From positions 2,710,387 to 2,774,386 of the forward strand of contig NZ_CP014226.1 in the NCBI RefSeq assembly GCF_001545155.1: a DNA stretch of 64,000 nt. Reading direction: 5' to 3'. Below, piece after piece: positions 38,096 to 46,813 of the stretch. Under the pieces are notes generated by a model. The model saw only the letters and a list, made by a program, of their open reading frames with translations. It did not search any database and was not told where the DNA came from. Made by a program: the position numbers and the translations under genes. Source of the stretch: Halomonas chromatireducens (GTDB lineage: Bacteria; Pseudomonadota; Gammaproteobacteria; Pseudomonadales; Halomonadaceae). The first letter of the stretch is position 1. Each line of letters opens with the position of its first letter.

Positions 38096-39181
38096 ATGAC
38101 CGCACTTCAGGATTCGCAGTCCCCCTCCACCAGCGAAGGCATGGGCCTCTTCGAGCGCTTTCTCTCGATTTGGGTGGCGCTGGCGATCGTCGCCGGGGTA
38201 CTGCTCGGCCAGTTCGCCCCGGCCGTTCCCGAGACCCTGTCGCGCTTCGAGGTCGCCCAGGTGTCGATCCCGGTAGCCATCCTCATATGGGCAATGATCT
38301 TTCCGATGATGGCACAGATCGACTTCGCCGCCGTTCTGGGCGTACGCCGCCAACCGAAAGGATTGATTATCACCACGTCGGTGAACTGGCTGATCAAGCC
38401 CTTCACCATGTTTGCCATCGCCTGGTTTTTCCTGATGGTGCTGTTCCGCCCGTTCATTCCCGAGGAGCTGGCCCGACAGTACCTGGCCGGCGCCATCCTG
38501 CTGGGGGCGGCACCCTGCACCGCCATGGTCTTCGTCTGGAGCTACCTCACCCGTGGCGATGCCGCCTATACCCTGGTGCAGGTCTCGCTCAACGACCTGA
38601 TCATGCTGTTCGCCTTCGCCCCCATCGTGGTACTCCTGCTCGGCATCTCCAATATCCAGGTGCCCTGGGATACCGTCGCGCTCTCGGTCTTTCTCTATAT
38701 CGTGATCCCGCTGGCCGCCGGCTACCTGACCCGACGCACCCTGATCGCCCGTAAGGGCGCCGAATGGTACGACAACGTCTTCATGAAGCGGGTGGGGCCA
38801 ATCACACCGATCGGCCTGATCATCACGCTGGTGCTGCTGTTCGCCTTTCAGGGCGACGTGATCATCGCCAATCCGCTGCATATCGTGCTGATTGCCATCC
38901 CGCTGATCATCCAGACCGTGCTGATCTTCTTCATCGCCTATGGCTGGGCCAAGGCGTGGAGGGTACCCCACAACGTGGCCGCCCCCGGCGCCATGATCGG
39001 CGCCAGCAACTTCTTCGAGCTAGCGGTGGCTGCGGCCATCGCGCTGTTCGGCCTGCAGTCCGGCGCGGCGCTGGCCACGGTGGTGGGGGTGCTGGTGGAA
39101 GTGCCCCTGATGCTGGCGCTGGTACGCATCGCCAACAAGACACGTCACCACTTCCCTGCCGCCAGCGAGGCCAGGGGCTGA
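38096..39181 (+). CDS. acr3: ACR3-family arsenite efflux transporter
   Basis: A 361-residue permease with ten membrane helices. The ACR3 signature GAAPCTAMVFVWS contains the essential cysteine in helix 4, and PGAMIGASNFFELAVAAAIALFG holds the conserved glutamate in helix 9. It exports arsenite (and in some cases antimonite) using the proton-motive force. The start is uncertain: ATG 38096 gives MTALQDSQSP, and ATG 38141 (MGLFERFLSIW) is also possible. It sits directly after the palindromic operator and just before the CC/Se-motif gene. Confidence 0.95.
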   Translation: MTALQDSQSPSTSEGMGLFERFLSIWVALAIVAGVLLGQFAPAVPETLSRFEVAQVSIPVAILIWAMIFPMMAQIDFAAVLGVRRQPKGLIITTSVNWLIKPFTMFAIAWFFLMVLFRPFIPEELARQYLAGAILLGAAPCTAMVFVWSYLTRGDAAYTLVQVSLNDLIMLFAFAPIVVLLLGISNIQVPWDTVALSVFLYIVIPLAAGYLTRRTLIARKGAEWYDNVFMKRVGPITPIGLIITLVLLFAFQGDVIIANPLHIVLIAIPLIIQTVLIFFIAYGWAKAWRVPHNVAAPGAMIGASNFFELAVAAAIALFGLQSGAALATVVGVLVEVPLMLALVRIANKTRHHFPAASEARG

Positions 39182-39184
39182 GCC

Positions 39185-39478
39185 GTGGCCATCGAGATAA
39201 GCGACAATGCCCGCGCATGGATTGAGCGCAACGGGGGCGTGCTGAGCGTTCGCCTCTCTTCCCGCCATGGCTGCTGTGGCGGCGGCGCAGACATTGCCGT
39301 GGCCGAAGCACGCACGCCCAGTGACTTAACGCACTACCGAGAACTGGACCTCGATGGCCTAAAGCTATTCATCGAACCAGCCCTGATCGACCAGGGTCTC
39401 ATCGTCGAGGTTGAAGGATTGCTGGGGCTTAAGCACCTCTTCGTAGACGGCTCGCCCATCGCACGCCGGCGGGACTAG
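39185..39478 (+). CDS. CC/Se-motif family small protein
   Basis: A 97-residue protein with a HesB/IscA-like layout and the motif RHGCCGGGAD near residue 30. A family of such proteins is known with a Cys-Cys or Cys-selenocysteine pair at this point; here both codons are cysteine (TGC TGT). The function is unknown to me; the vicinal cysteines could bind arsenite or another thiophilic metalloid, or act in redox chemistry. It begins 3 bases after the acr3 stop with a GTG start and AGGGG upstream, so it is cotranscribed with the exporter. Confidence 0.8.
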   Translation: MAIEISDNARAWIERNGGVLSVRLSSRHGCCGGGADIAVAEARTPSDLTHYRELDLDGLKLFIEPALIDQGLIVEVEGLLGLKHLFVDGSPIARRRD

Positions 39479-39554
39479 ACGAACCGCCTACTTGTTTTGT
39501 CATCCCGGCAGGCCAAGCCAATACAGCCATGCGATGAAGCAATACGATGCGGGC

Positions 39555-39995
39555 TTACCTGACCGCCCCATCCTTCGCTCCGAAGGCTTCGCTCAAGGAA
39601 CCCTGATAGCGCCACCCTTCGGGGAGCCTGAGTTCGTGAGACTGGCTGCCAGCCAGCCGGCAGATCGCCACGCTGGGTGGCGTGCCGCCGATACCGATAT
39701 TCGCCGTCTCGAAGGTGAGCCAGTCGCAGGGGGTGATCAGTCCGCGCTTCTGGTCGGCAAAGGCGATATCCTCGAAACTCCCCTCCCAGTCGAAGAGCAG
39801 CCCTAGCCCGACCAATCGATCCACCAGGTGCCGGACCTCGGTCGGATCCACCAGGCTGATGCTGACCAGCTCATCGTCGGAGCAGACAGCCGTTTCGGGC
39901 AGGCAAGTCCGCAGTGCGTCCCAACCATCAGTTATCCGTTCCTCAACCGCCGCCGCTCGCAGGATTACTGCCGTGGCTTCCACCAGTACCGCCAT
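39555..39995 (-). CDS. Conserved protein of unknown function in the arsenic island
   Basis: A 146-residue soluble, acidic protein (MAVLVEATAVILRAAAVEERI...GWDALRTCLPET...) with no signal peptide or membrane segment. I do not recognise its family with certainty. Conserved-looking features are DQKRGLITPCDWLTFE near residue 88 and the cysteines in RTCLPET and AVCSDDE. A good GGGAGAGG site lies 5 bases before the ATG, and codon use is like its neighbours, so it is very likely expressed. It lies between acr3 and arx, on the opposite strand from both. Confidence 0.7.
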   Translation of the reverse strand: MAVLVEATAVILRAAAVEERITDGWDALRTCLPETAVCSDDELVSISLVDPTEVRHLVDRLVGLGLLFDWEGSFEDIAFADQKRGLITPCDWLTFETANIGIGGTPPSVAICRLAGSQSHELRLPEGWRYQGSLSEAFGAKDGAVR

Positions 39996-40118
39996 TTGCC
40001 TCTCCCGTAATACTTCAAAGAAACTTGATCCAGGACAACTCTACCCTTCTGCCGGCTAACACTTTGGGCTAATTGGCGTGGCGAAACATACTAGCCTCTG
40101 CCAAGCTGCCGCCTATAC

Positions 40119-40136
40119 ATATGCTGATACGCATAT
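40119..40136. promoter_or_regulatory. Palindrome in the arx promoter region
   Basis: ATATGC (40119-40124) and GCATAT (40131-40136) form a perfect inverted repeat around TGATAC, in the AT-rich end of the 170-base divergent gap between the unknown gene and the arx operon. TATAAC at 40140-40145 is a good -10 for the arx genes, but no matching -35 is seen, which suggests activator dependence. The half-site resembles the ATATGG arms of the acr3 operator but the spacing differs (18 against 16 bases between equivalent ends). Confidence 0.5.
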
Positions 40137-40165
40137 AACTATAACAAGACATTTGGCAGACCACT

Positions 40166-41212
40166 ATGCCACAGACTCCCAGCCCCTCGTACAGTACGCC
40201 CAAACCACTTCGGCCCTCGCTTCCTGGTATCGGCTGGCTGAAATTCCGCTGTCTACAGGCGCCGCCACATCCACTGGCCTGTGCGAGTTGCATCGACGCC
40301 TGCCCTTCGGAAGCCCTAGCCTTTCATGAGAATGGTGACGGTGTTTCTCTCTTGGCGAGCGACGCCTGTCACGGCTGCGCCCACTGCGTTCCGGCCTGTC
40401 CCACCGAGGCCCTGGTCAGCGCCGAAATCGACGCCCTGGTGGCGGTCCAGGCAGAGGGCGAGCCGCTACGACTGGGCTGCCACCGCGCTAGCAACGAGAC
40501 TGGCTTGAGGCAACTCCATTGTCTGCGCTCCCTTGGACCGGATCAGATCGCATGGCTCAGGGTGCGGGCAATGCCCGCTCAGCTGGAGCTGCACCTGCCA
40601 GATGCCTGCAAAGGCTGCCTGGCGGCGCCGCTGCCTGGACACGACAAGTGGTTCGAGCAAGCCGACCTTTTGTGCCGGGTCTTTACGTCGTCAGCTTCAG
40701 CCGACTACCAAAGCCCCTCTCATCCCGTGAGCCGTCGTGCCCTGCTGGTGGGTCGTGCAACCCCGCAGCTTCCGATGATCGACGCAGATGACAGCGCCCC
40801 GAAGGCGCGCCGTCTTCAGCGCTACATGGCCGTCGGCCCACAGCTGGATGACCTTGCTAGTCCGCCACTGCCTGGCCTGACCCTGGATCAAGATGCCTGC
40901 CAGGGCCACGGCGTCTGCGCCCGTGTCTGCCCTACCACGGCCCTGCAAGAGACACCCAGCGGCGAGCTGATATTCAACGCCATGGATTGCCTCGATTGCG
41001 GCCACTGCCTGACAGCCTGCCCGGAGGATGCACTTCAAGTTGTCGAGGCTTGGCAACCGGTGCCGGTGACGCTGCGACAGATCGAACAAGCCAACTGCTT
41101 CGAATGCGGGCGTCCTTTCACGCGAAAAAACCATGCATCCGCCAAGACCTGTCCTGCCTGCCGTCGAGAGAAAGCGCTGATGCAAGAGAGCTTCCAAGAC
41201 CTCTTTGGTTAA
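40166..41212 (+). CDS. arxB2: Multi-cluster ferredoxin of the arx operon (ArxB2-like)
   Basis: A 348-residue cytoplasmic-looking protein with several ferredoxin-type cysteine groups. Two are complete CxxCxxCxxxCP sets (CHGCAHCVPACP near residue 70 and CLDCGHCLTACP near residue 275). Two are partial (CASCIDACP, CQGHGVCARVCP). A C-terminal zinc-ribbon pair (CFECGRP...CPACRRE) closes the protein. Known arx operons carry such an extra iron-sulphur gene (arxB' or arxB2) ahead of arxA. No Tat or Sec signal is visible. It lies 83 bases upstream of arxA in the same direction. Confidence 0.75.
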   Translation: MPQTPSPSYSTPKPLRPSLPGIGWLKFRCLQAPPHPLACASCIDACPSEALAFHENGDGVSLLASDACHGCAHCVPACPTEALVSAEIDALVAVQAEGEPLRLGCHRASNETGLRQLHCLRSLGPDQIAWLRVRAMPAQLELHLPDACKGCLAAPLPGHDKWFEQADLLCRVFTSSASADYQSPSHPVSRRALLVGRATPQLPMIDADDSAPKARRLQRYMAVGPQLDDLASPPLPGLTLDQDACQGHGVCARVCPTTALQETPSGELIFNAMDCLDCGHCLTACPEDALQVVEAWQPVPVTLRQIEQANCFECGRPFTRKNHASAKTCPACRREKALMQESFQDLFG

Positions 41213-41295
41213 CCCTCCACCGAGGGCCGATGCCATCCATTGATAGCGATAACAGCGACAAGTGAACGACAAGACGTGACCCCGAGGGAGACACC

Positions 41296-43776
41296 ATGAA
41301 ACTGTTTCAAACCTTGCTGGACCGGCGCCGCTTCCTGCAATCGTCGGCTGTGGTTGGCGCCACGGCCGGCGCCGTAGGCGTAACCGGGCTGACCGGGCTT
41401 GCCCAGGCGCCACAGGCTCGTGCCCAGACACCACGTGGCGAGACGGTCGTCACCAAGAGTATCTGTGCCCAGTGCCCGGCACGCTGTGGCATCGACGTCT
41501 ACACCACCGACGGGCGCGTGCATGCCATCTACGGCGACACCGGCAACCCCATCGCCAACGGCAAGCTCTGCCCCAAGGGGCACCTGGGCAGCTACTTTCT
41601 CTATGACCCGGACCGTTTCAAGGGGCCCATGAAGCGCACCAATCCCGAGAAGGGGCGCGACGAGGATCCCGGCTTCGTACCGATCTCCTGGGACGAGGCC
41701 CTGGACATGGTCGCCGAACGGCTCAACGGGCTGCGCGAACGGGGGGAGTCCCATCGCTTCGCCCACTTCTACGGTCGCGGCTGGGGGGCATCCGATGCCG
41801 GCCTGTACGGCGACTTTGGCAAGCTCTACGGCACGCCCAATTCCGCTATCGGCCATGCCTCGATGTGTGCCGAGGGCTCCAAGCGCGCCAAGCGCGCCAC
41901 TGATGGCAACGACTCCTACAACTCCTACGACTACCGCAACACCAACTACCTGCTGATCATGGGGGCGAGTTTTCTCGAAGCCTTCCGCCCCTACAACAAC
42001 GTGATGCAGATGTGGGGCCATATGCGCAGCAAGAGCCCCAAGACCCGCGTCACCTGCGTCGATGTGCGCATGAACCCCACCATGGCGGCTGCAGACCGGG
42101 CGCTCTACATCAAGCCAGGGACCGACGGCGCCTTCGCCCTGGCGGTGGCCCATGTGATTTTGACCGAAGCCTTGTGGGACAAGGAGTTCGTCGGCGACTT
42201 CTATCAGGCCTCACGCCGCTTCGTCAGCGGCGAGTCGATTCCCGAGGATTCCTTCGAGGAGAACTGGGTTCACGGCCTGACCGAATGGTGGAATCAGGAG
42301 CTGAAGGACCGCACCCCGGAGTGGGCCGAGGCGATCACCAGCATCCCCGCCCGGCATATCCGCCAGACCGCCATCGAATTCGGTTCAACCCGCCCCGCCG
42401 TGGCGCTGTTCGAGCGCGGCCCCACCGGCCACACCAACGGCACCTACAACGGCATGGCCATTCACGCACTCAACGCCCTGGTGGGCTCGCTGTTCGCCAA
42501 GGGCGGGCTCGGCTACCAGATGGGCGTGCCTTACGGTGATCTACCGGTCAGCGCCGATGACTACCTCGACGACTATGCCCGCGACGGTGCCTGGAAGGAT
42601 CAGCCGCGCATCGACATGGCAGGCACCGAGCGCTGGCCGATGACCAGCCACATGATGCAGGAGACAGGCCCCAACCACCTGGCGGGCGACCCCTACAAGC
42701 TCGACACCGCCATGTTCTTCTACACCAACCCGATCTGGACTGCTCCGGATCCCAAGGTATGGGAAGAAGCCTTCAAGGATGTGTTCATCATCGACACCTC
42801 GCCGTTCCCCGGCGAGACCGCCATGTACGCAGATCTGATCCTGCCGGACTCGACCTATCTGGAGCGGCTGCAGGACTCGCCTACCTACCCCTTCGAGGGC
42901 TGGCCGATGACCGCCCTGCGTGTGCCGGCGGTCGAGCCGATCTACGACACTCGCCATTTCGGCGACATCCTGATCGGGATCGGCAAGCGCCTCAACGGCC
43001 CGGCAGGCGAGTACTACCGGGCACTGGACAGCGTCGAGAATGTGCTGCGTCACCGCGCCGCCGGCTTCGCCGACAACCCCGGCGACAACGGCGTGAACGA
43101 CTTCGAGAGCTGGAAGGAGAAAGGCGTCTGGTACAAGAAGCCCTATCACTGGCGGCTGGATCGCGGACGCTTCTATGAGTGGGGCGGTCTCGACTACGAC
43201 CTGCAAATGAGCCCTGAGGAGGTCAAGGCCAAGCTGTTCAAGACCCCTTCCGGCAAGTTCGAGTTCAAGTCCGGCTTCCTGGAAGAGCATGCCGCCTATA
43301 TCGAAACGGAAATGGGCATTCCCCGCGAGCGCGTGGGCCTGATCCAGTGGGTCGAGCCGCAACACAGCGGCGGCGACGGCGATCTCTACTTCGTGACGCC
43401 CAAGACCCCGCTGCACGCCGAGGGTCGCGGCGCCAACGTTCCCCACAACATCGCCATCCACCAGCCCATCGTCGGCGGCCGCGACACCGTCTACCTGGAG
43501 GTGCATCCGCGCACTGCCCAGGAGCGTGGTATCCGCAACGGCGACCGGGTCAGGATCACCTCCGATCTCGGCAGCATCGAGGCCGAGTGCCGCTTCGTGG
43601 CAGGCCACCGCCCCGACACCCTGGTACTGCCCTTCGAGTTCGGCCACTGGGCTCAGGGACGCTGGGCCAAGGGCCGCGGTCCGGGGCACTCCGGCGAGAT
43701 CACGGCCAATGTGTCCGACCCGATTTCCGGCCTGGCCAGCTACTACACCGGCAAGGTCAGGCTCGAGCGCGCCTGA
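41296..43776 (+). CDS. arxA: Arsenite oxidase ArxA-type molybdopterin catalytic subunit
   Basis: An 826-residue DMSO-reductase-family enzyme with a Tat signal (DRRRFLQSSAVVGATAG at about 9-25). A [4Fe-4S] site follows (CAQCPARCG plus the fourth cysteine in KLCPKG), and the molybdenum-ligand cysteine is in GHASMCAEGSK. The segment HFYGRGWGASDAG contains GRGWG, which I recall as marking ArxA against ArrA. ArxA oxidises arsenite to arsenate in the periplasm, usually anaerobically. The surrounding B, C and D subunits and the flanking acr3, arsJ and arsR support this over polysulfide or thiosulfate reductase. The start has AGGGAG five bases upstream. An arsenate reductase (ArrA) direction cannot be excluded by sequence alone. 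Confidence 0.88.
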   Translation: MKLFQTLLDRRRFLQSSAVVGATAGAVGVTGLTGLAQAPQARAQTPRGETVVTKSICAQCPARCGIDVYTTDGRVHAIYGDTGNPIANGKLCPKGHLGSYFLYDPDRFKGPMKRTNPEKGRDEDPGFVPISWDEALDMVAERLNGLRERGESHRFAHFYGRGWGASDAGLYGDFGKLYGTPNSAIGHASMCAEGSKRAKRATDGNDSYNSYDYRNTNYLLIMGASFLEAFRPYNNVMQMWGHMRSKSPKTRVTCVDVRMNPTMAAADRALYIKPGTDGAFALAVAHVILTEALWDKEFVGDFYQASRRFVSGESIPEDSFEENWVHGLTEWWNQELKDRTPEWAEAITSIPARHIRQTAIEFGSTRPAVALFERGPTGHTNGTYNGMAIHALNALVGSLFAKGGLGYQMGVPYGDLPVSADDYLDDYARDGAWKDQPRIDMAGTERWPMTSHMMQETGPNHLAGDPYKLDTAMFFYTNPIWTAPDPKVWEEAFKDVFIIDTSPFPGETAMYADLILPDSTYLERLQDSPTYPFEGWPMTALRVPAVEPIYDTRHFGDILIGIGKRLNGPAGEYYRALDSVENVLRHRAAGFADNPGDNGVNDFESWKEKGVWYKKPYHWRLDRGRFYEWGGLDYDLQMSPEEVKAKLFKTPSGKFEFKSGFLEEHAAYIETEMGIPRERVGLIQWVEPQHSGGDGDLYFVTPKTPLHAEGRGANVPHNIAIHQPIVGGRDTVYLEVHPRTAQERGIRNGDRVRITSDLGSIEAECRFVAGHRPDTLVLPFEFGHWAQGRWAKGRGPGHSGEITANVSDPISGLASYYTGKVRLERA

Positions 43777-43810
43777 TCTACGGACAAAGAATTCTTGAGG
43801 AGTCATCACC

Positions 43811-44572
43811 ATGGCAAAGTGGGGAATGGTTATCGACCTGGACAAATGCACGGGCTGCCAGGCCTGTACGACGGCCTGCTCGATGGAAAACAACACCCTG
43901 CCGGGGGAGAGCTGGCAGGACGTGCTTTTCTACCATGAGGGCGAGTATCCCAGCGCACAGATGAAGTGGCTGCCGCGGCCCTGCATGCAGTGTGAGAATC
44001 CTTCATGCGTGCATGTCTGTCCGACCCGGGCCACCTACAAGGACCCGGATGCCGGTGGGATTGTCTTCGTCGACTGGAACAAGTGCATCGGCTGCAAGTA
44101 CTGCATGATCGCCTGCCCCTATGGGGTGCGCTTCTATGCCGACGAGAAGCCACTTATCGAACCCGACATTCGCGAGGCCTACCCGAGCGACAACGGCCAG
44201 CTGTGGAGCCCGCCCTACCAGAACCCGGAAGAAGACTGGCAGCGAGGCATCGGCATTCAGCCCCCCGGCGTGGTGTCGAAATGCACCTTCTGCTACCACA
44301 AGGTCAAGCATGCGCCCGAGGGCGTGGTCGACCTTGATGAGGACAACCCCGAGGTCAAGGAGTACGTGCCGGCCTGTGTTCGCACCTGCGCTCCCAAGGC
44401 GCGCTACTTCGGCGACCTGGACAACCCCGAAAGCCAGGTCAATCTGCTGATCGGCGACAGGCATGGCGTACGCCTGAAGGATCACACCGGCAACAGGCCG
44501 CAGGTCTACTATCTTGGCGCCGGCGCCAGCGTGCCCGCCTTTACTCCTGCCGACAGGGAGCATGACGCATGA
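43811..44572 (+). CDS. arxB: Arx iron-sulphur subunit (four [4Fe-4S])
   Basis: A 253-residue electron-transfer subunit with four clusters: CTGCQACTTAC at residue 14, CMQCENPSCVHVCP near 58, CIGCKYCMIACP near 92, and CTFC with CVRTCAP near 157-196. It carries electrons between ArxA and the membrane anchor ArxC. There is no signal peptide, so it is presumably exported with ArxA by the Tat system. AGGAG lies 8 bases before the ATG. Its stop overlaps the next start (ATGA). Confidence 0.9.
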   Translation: MAKWGMVIDLDKCTGCQACTTACSMENNTLPGESWQDVLFYHEGEYPSAQMKWLPRPCMQCENPSCVHVCPTRATYKDPDAGGIVFVDWNKCIGCKYCMIACPYGVRFYADEKPLIEPDIREAYPSDNGQLWSPPYQNPEEDWQRGIGIQPPGVVSKCTFCYHKVKHAPEGVVDLDEDNPEVKEYVPACVRTCAPKARYFGDLDNPESQVNLLIGDRHGVRLKDHTGNRPQVYYLGAGASVPAFTPADREHDA

Positions 44573-45792
44573 ACATCTCCATGAAAGACATGCAAACCAG
44601 GACTCAAGCAAACGTCCTGCAGGGACCTCTGGGCTGGGGGCTGCTGGTAGCGGCGGGAGTCGTGCTGCTGGCCAGCCTGGCCTTCGCCCTTATCCAGCTC
44701 ATGACCAGCGGCCATACCTCATTCAATACCAGCTCGACTCTTCCCTGGGGTCAACCCATTGCCACTTACCTCTACTTCGCCCTGGCATCATCGGGACTGG
44801 GCCTGATCGCTTCGTTGCCGCTGGTGTTCGGCTTCAAGCAGTACTACCCGGTGGCCAAGCGCTGCATCTTCCTGGCCTTTATCGTGCTGATCTCGGGGAT
44901 GGCAGTACTGGCTCTTGAGCTTGGCAACGTGTTCCGCATGCTGTGGGCCATCCCGCTGAACCTGCAGGTGCAGTCGGCAATGTTCTGGATGGGCGTGTTT
45001 TACGCCCTGGACCTGCTGTTCCTGCTGTGGAAGTTCAGCAAGCTGCAGGGCGGCGAATGGGACAGCAAGACCGCCAAGCAGGTGGGTATCGCCTCCTTCA
45101 TCGGCGTGCTGCTGGCAAGCGGCAACCTGGCGTTGATCTTCGGCATGATGAGCATGCGCCCGTTCTGGTTCGATGCCTTGCTGCCGATCTACTTCTACTT
45201 CACCGGCGTAACCAGCGGCGTGGCCGCACTGGTCTTCTTTACCTACCTGGCCCACGGGTTTCAGCGTGAGCGCATGCCGCCCGCACTACAGGCGCTGCTC
45301 ACAGGGGCATTGCCCAAGCTGTTCGCCGCACTGATCGGCGGAACCCTGCTGTTCATCGCCGTGCGCGCCATCACCGGGCTCTACAGTAACAACCCGGAGA
45401 TCAACCTGGTGTGGACCGGCTATCTGTTCGCCTCGCCGCTCTACAACGCCTCCCTGCTGCTGGGCCTTGTGCTGCCCTTCGTGGTGATGCTGAGTGCCTC
45501 GCTGCGCAACCGCGCAGGCGTACAGGTGCTGGTCGCCTGCCTGGTGTTCCTGGGGCTTTTCGCCGAGCGTTTCTACTTCGTGGTCGGCGGCCAGGTGGTT
45601 CCACTCTTCCACGGCACCTGGCAGCCCGGCCTGATCAGCTACACGCCCTCCGCCACAGAGTGGTCGCTGACCTTCGTCGGCATATCGCTGTGCTTCGTGC
45701 TCTACCTGCTGGGTGAGAAATTCCTCAACCTGGGGGATATGCCTCGGCATATGGCCGAGGCTCCGGCCGGCGCCCAGGCGAATACTGCCTGA
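44569..45792 (+). CDS. arxC: Arx membrane anchor, NrfD/PsrC family
   Basis: A 407-residue membrane protein with about ten helices, of the NrfD/PsrC family that exchanges electrons with the quinone pool. In arx operons ArxC passes electrons from arsenite to quinone for respiration or anoxygenic photosynthesis. Segments such as LELGNVFRMLWAIPLNLQVQSAMFWMGVFYALDLLFL are typical. It overlaps arxB by 4 bases. The assignment to Arx rests on the operon. Confidence 0.88.
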   Translation: MNISMKDMQTRTQANVLQGPLGWGLLVAAGVVLLASLAFALIQLMTSGHTSFNTSSTLPWGQPIATYLYFALASSGLGLIASLPLVFGFKQYYPVAKRCIFLAFIVLISGMAVLALELGNVFRMLWAIPLNLQVQSAMFWMGVFYALDLLFLLWKFSKLQGGEWDSKTAKQVGIASFIGVLLASGNLALIFGMMSMRPFWFDALLPIYFYFTGVTSGVAALVFFTYLAHGFQRERMPPALQALLTGALPKLFAALIGGTLLFIAVRAITGLYSNNPEINLVWTGYLFASPLYNASLLLGLVLPFVVMLSASLRNRAGVQVLVACLVFLGLFAERFYFVVGGQVVPLFHGTWQPGLISYTPSATEWSLTFVGISLCFVLYLLGEKFLNLGDMPRHMAEAPAGAQANTA

Positions 45793-45862
45793 ACCACACT
45801 ACCAGTCGCATTCTGAAGGAGAAGGTGCAGCCTGCCCGCCGGCAGGCCGCTCCGTCAGCAAG

Positions 45863-46813
45863 ATGACACAATATCCTCGTTTCCCAGATCTGCTGCCGGC
45901 TGCTGAATTCAGCCTCTGCCTGTCGCGAGCCTTCCTCGCCCCGACCACGGGGGTGACACTGGCGGAGCTTCGCGGGCCACTGCTCGACGACCTTCGCAAC
46001 CTGGCCGAGACGCTACCCAAGCTCAATACCGAGCGCCTCGAGGCGCTCTCACAGGCACTGGCGGCACTGACCGATACCCAGCAGCTAATGCTGGGCTACA
46101 GCCGTCTGTTTCTTACGCCACCGGCGCCTGCGCCGCTCAATCTGGGCGCGTATCTCGACGGTGGCCTGATGTCCCGAAGCGTTCCCTCCATGGAAGCCCT
46201 CTATCACCGCCATGGCCTGGAGCGCGACCCGGCGTTCCGAGACCTGTCCGACCACCTTTCGCTCCACCTGCAGTGGCTCGCCTGGGTCTACAGCGAGGCG
46301 ATGGAGGCACGAGAGGCCGCGACTGACGCCTCCCCCGCGATGACGGACGCCGCGACCATGCTGCACGATTTCACCCTGCCCGCCATGGCCGGGGTTCGCC
46401 GCAAGGTGACACAAGCGGCAAAGTACGAGACCACCCTGCCCTGGCGACTGCTGGTCGAATTGACCCATGACCAGTTGACCGAAGACTTCGCGCGCCTAAA
46501 AGCTGCACTGCCCTCCTTGGCACTTCAGCAGTCCCGCGCCCCCGGGCAGGTAAAGGTCACGACCGGAGTGGAGTCCTTTGAGGCAAGCGAGGCCCCGCGG
46601 GAAACGCTGACCTGCCGCTCCTGTGGCGAGTTTTTCAAGAGCGATCCGGTAATGGCAGAGATGCGCCAACGCCTTACCGCAGCCTGCGTCAGCACCGACC
46701 ATCTGGCGATCTGCCCCCACTGCCAGGGCCGCGATGCCGCCTCGCATTCACTGAAGCCGCCCGGCGCAAGCCTGAAGGCGTGGCAGTCAGCAACCGAGAG
46801 GAATCTCCCATGA
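45863..46813 (+). CDS. arxD: TorD-family chaperone with C-terminal CxxC motifs (ArxD-like)
   Basis: A 316-residue protein. The N-terminal 220 or so residues are a TorD/DmsD-type all-helical chaperone (LMLGYSRLFLTPPAPAPLNLGAYLDGG, EALYHRHGL, HLSLHLQWLAWVYSEA) that guards cofactor insertion and Tat export of molybdoenzymes. The tail adds two CxxC pairs (TCRSCGEFF and ICPHCQGRD), a probable zinc-ribbon not found in plain TorD. Start MTQYPRFPDLL chosen by similarity; a clear AAGGAG lies too far upstream (about 45 bases), so initiation is uncertain. It overlaps the FKBP gene (ATGA). Confidence 0.85.
   Translation: MTQYPRFPDLLPAAEFSLCLSRAFLAPTTGVTLAELRGPLLDDLRNLAETLPKLNTERLEALSQALAALTDTQQLMLGYSRLFLTPPAPAPLNLGAYLDGGLMSRSVPSMEALYHRHGLERDPAFRDLSDHLSLHLQWLAWVYSEAMEAREAATDASPAMTDAATMLHDFTLPAMAGVRRKVTQAAKYETTLPWRLLVELTHDQLTEDFARLKAALPSLALQQSRAPGQVKVTTGVESFEASEAPRETLTCRSCGEFFKSDPVMAEMRQRLTAACVSTDHLAICPHCQGRDAASHSLKPPGASLKAWQSATERNLP

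Noticed and set aside
39269..39280. Selenocysteine at the CC/Se motif
   Set aside because: The two codons are TGC and TGT, both cysteine, so no UGA recoding is needed.
39996..40165. FNR box or sigma-54 promoter upstream of arx
   Set aside because: TTGATCCAGG lacks the second half of an FNR site and no GG-N10-GC pair with the flanking consensus is present.
41296..43776. Catalytic molybdoenzyme as AioA, ArrA or polysulfide/thiosulfate reductase
   Set aside because: AioA lacks this Tat/four-cysteine layout and an NrfD partner. The GRGWG segment and the arsenic-gene neighbours favour ArxA over ArrA and sulphur enzymes, though phylogeny would be decisive.
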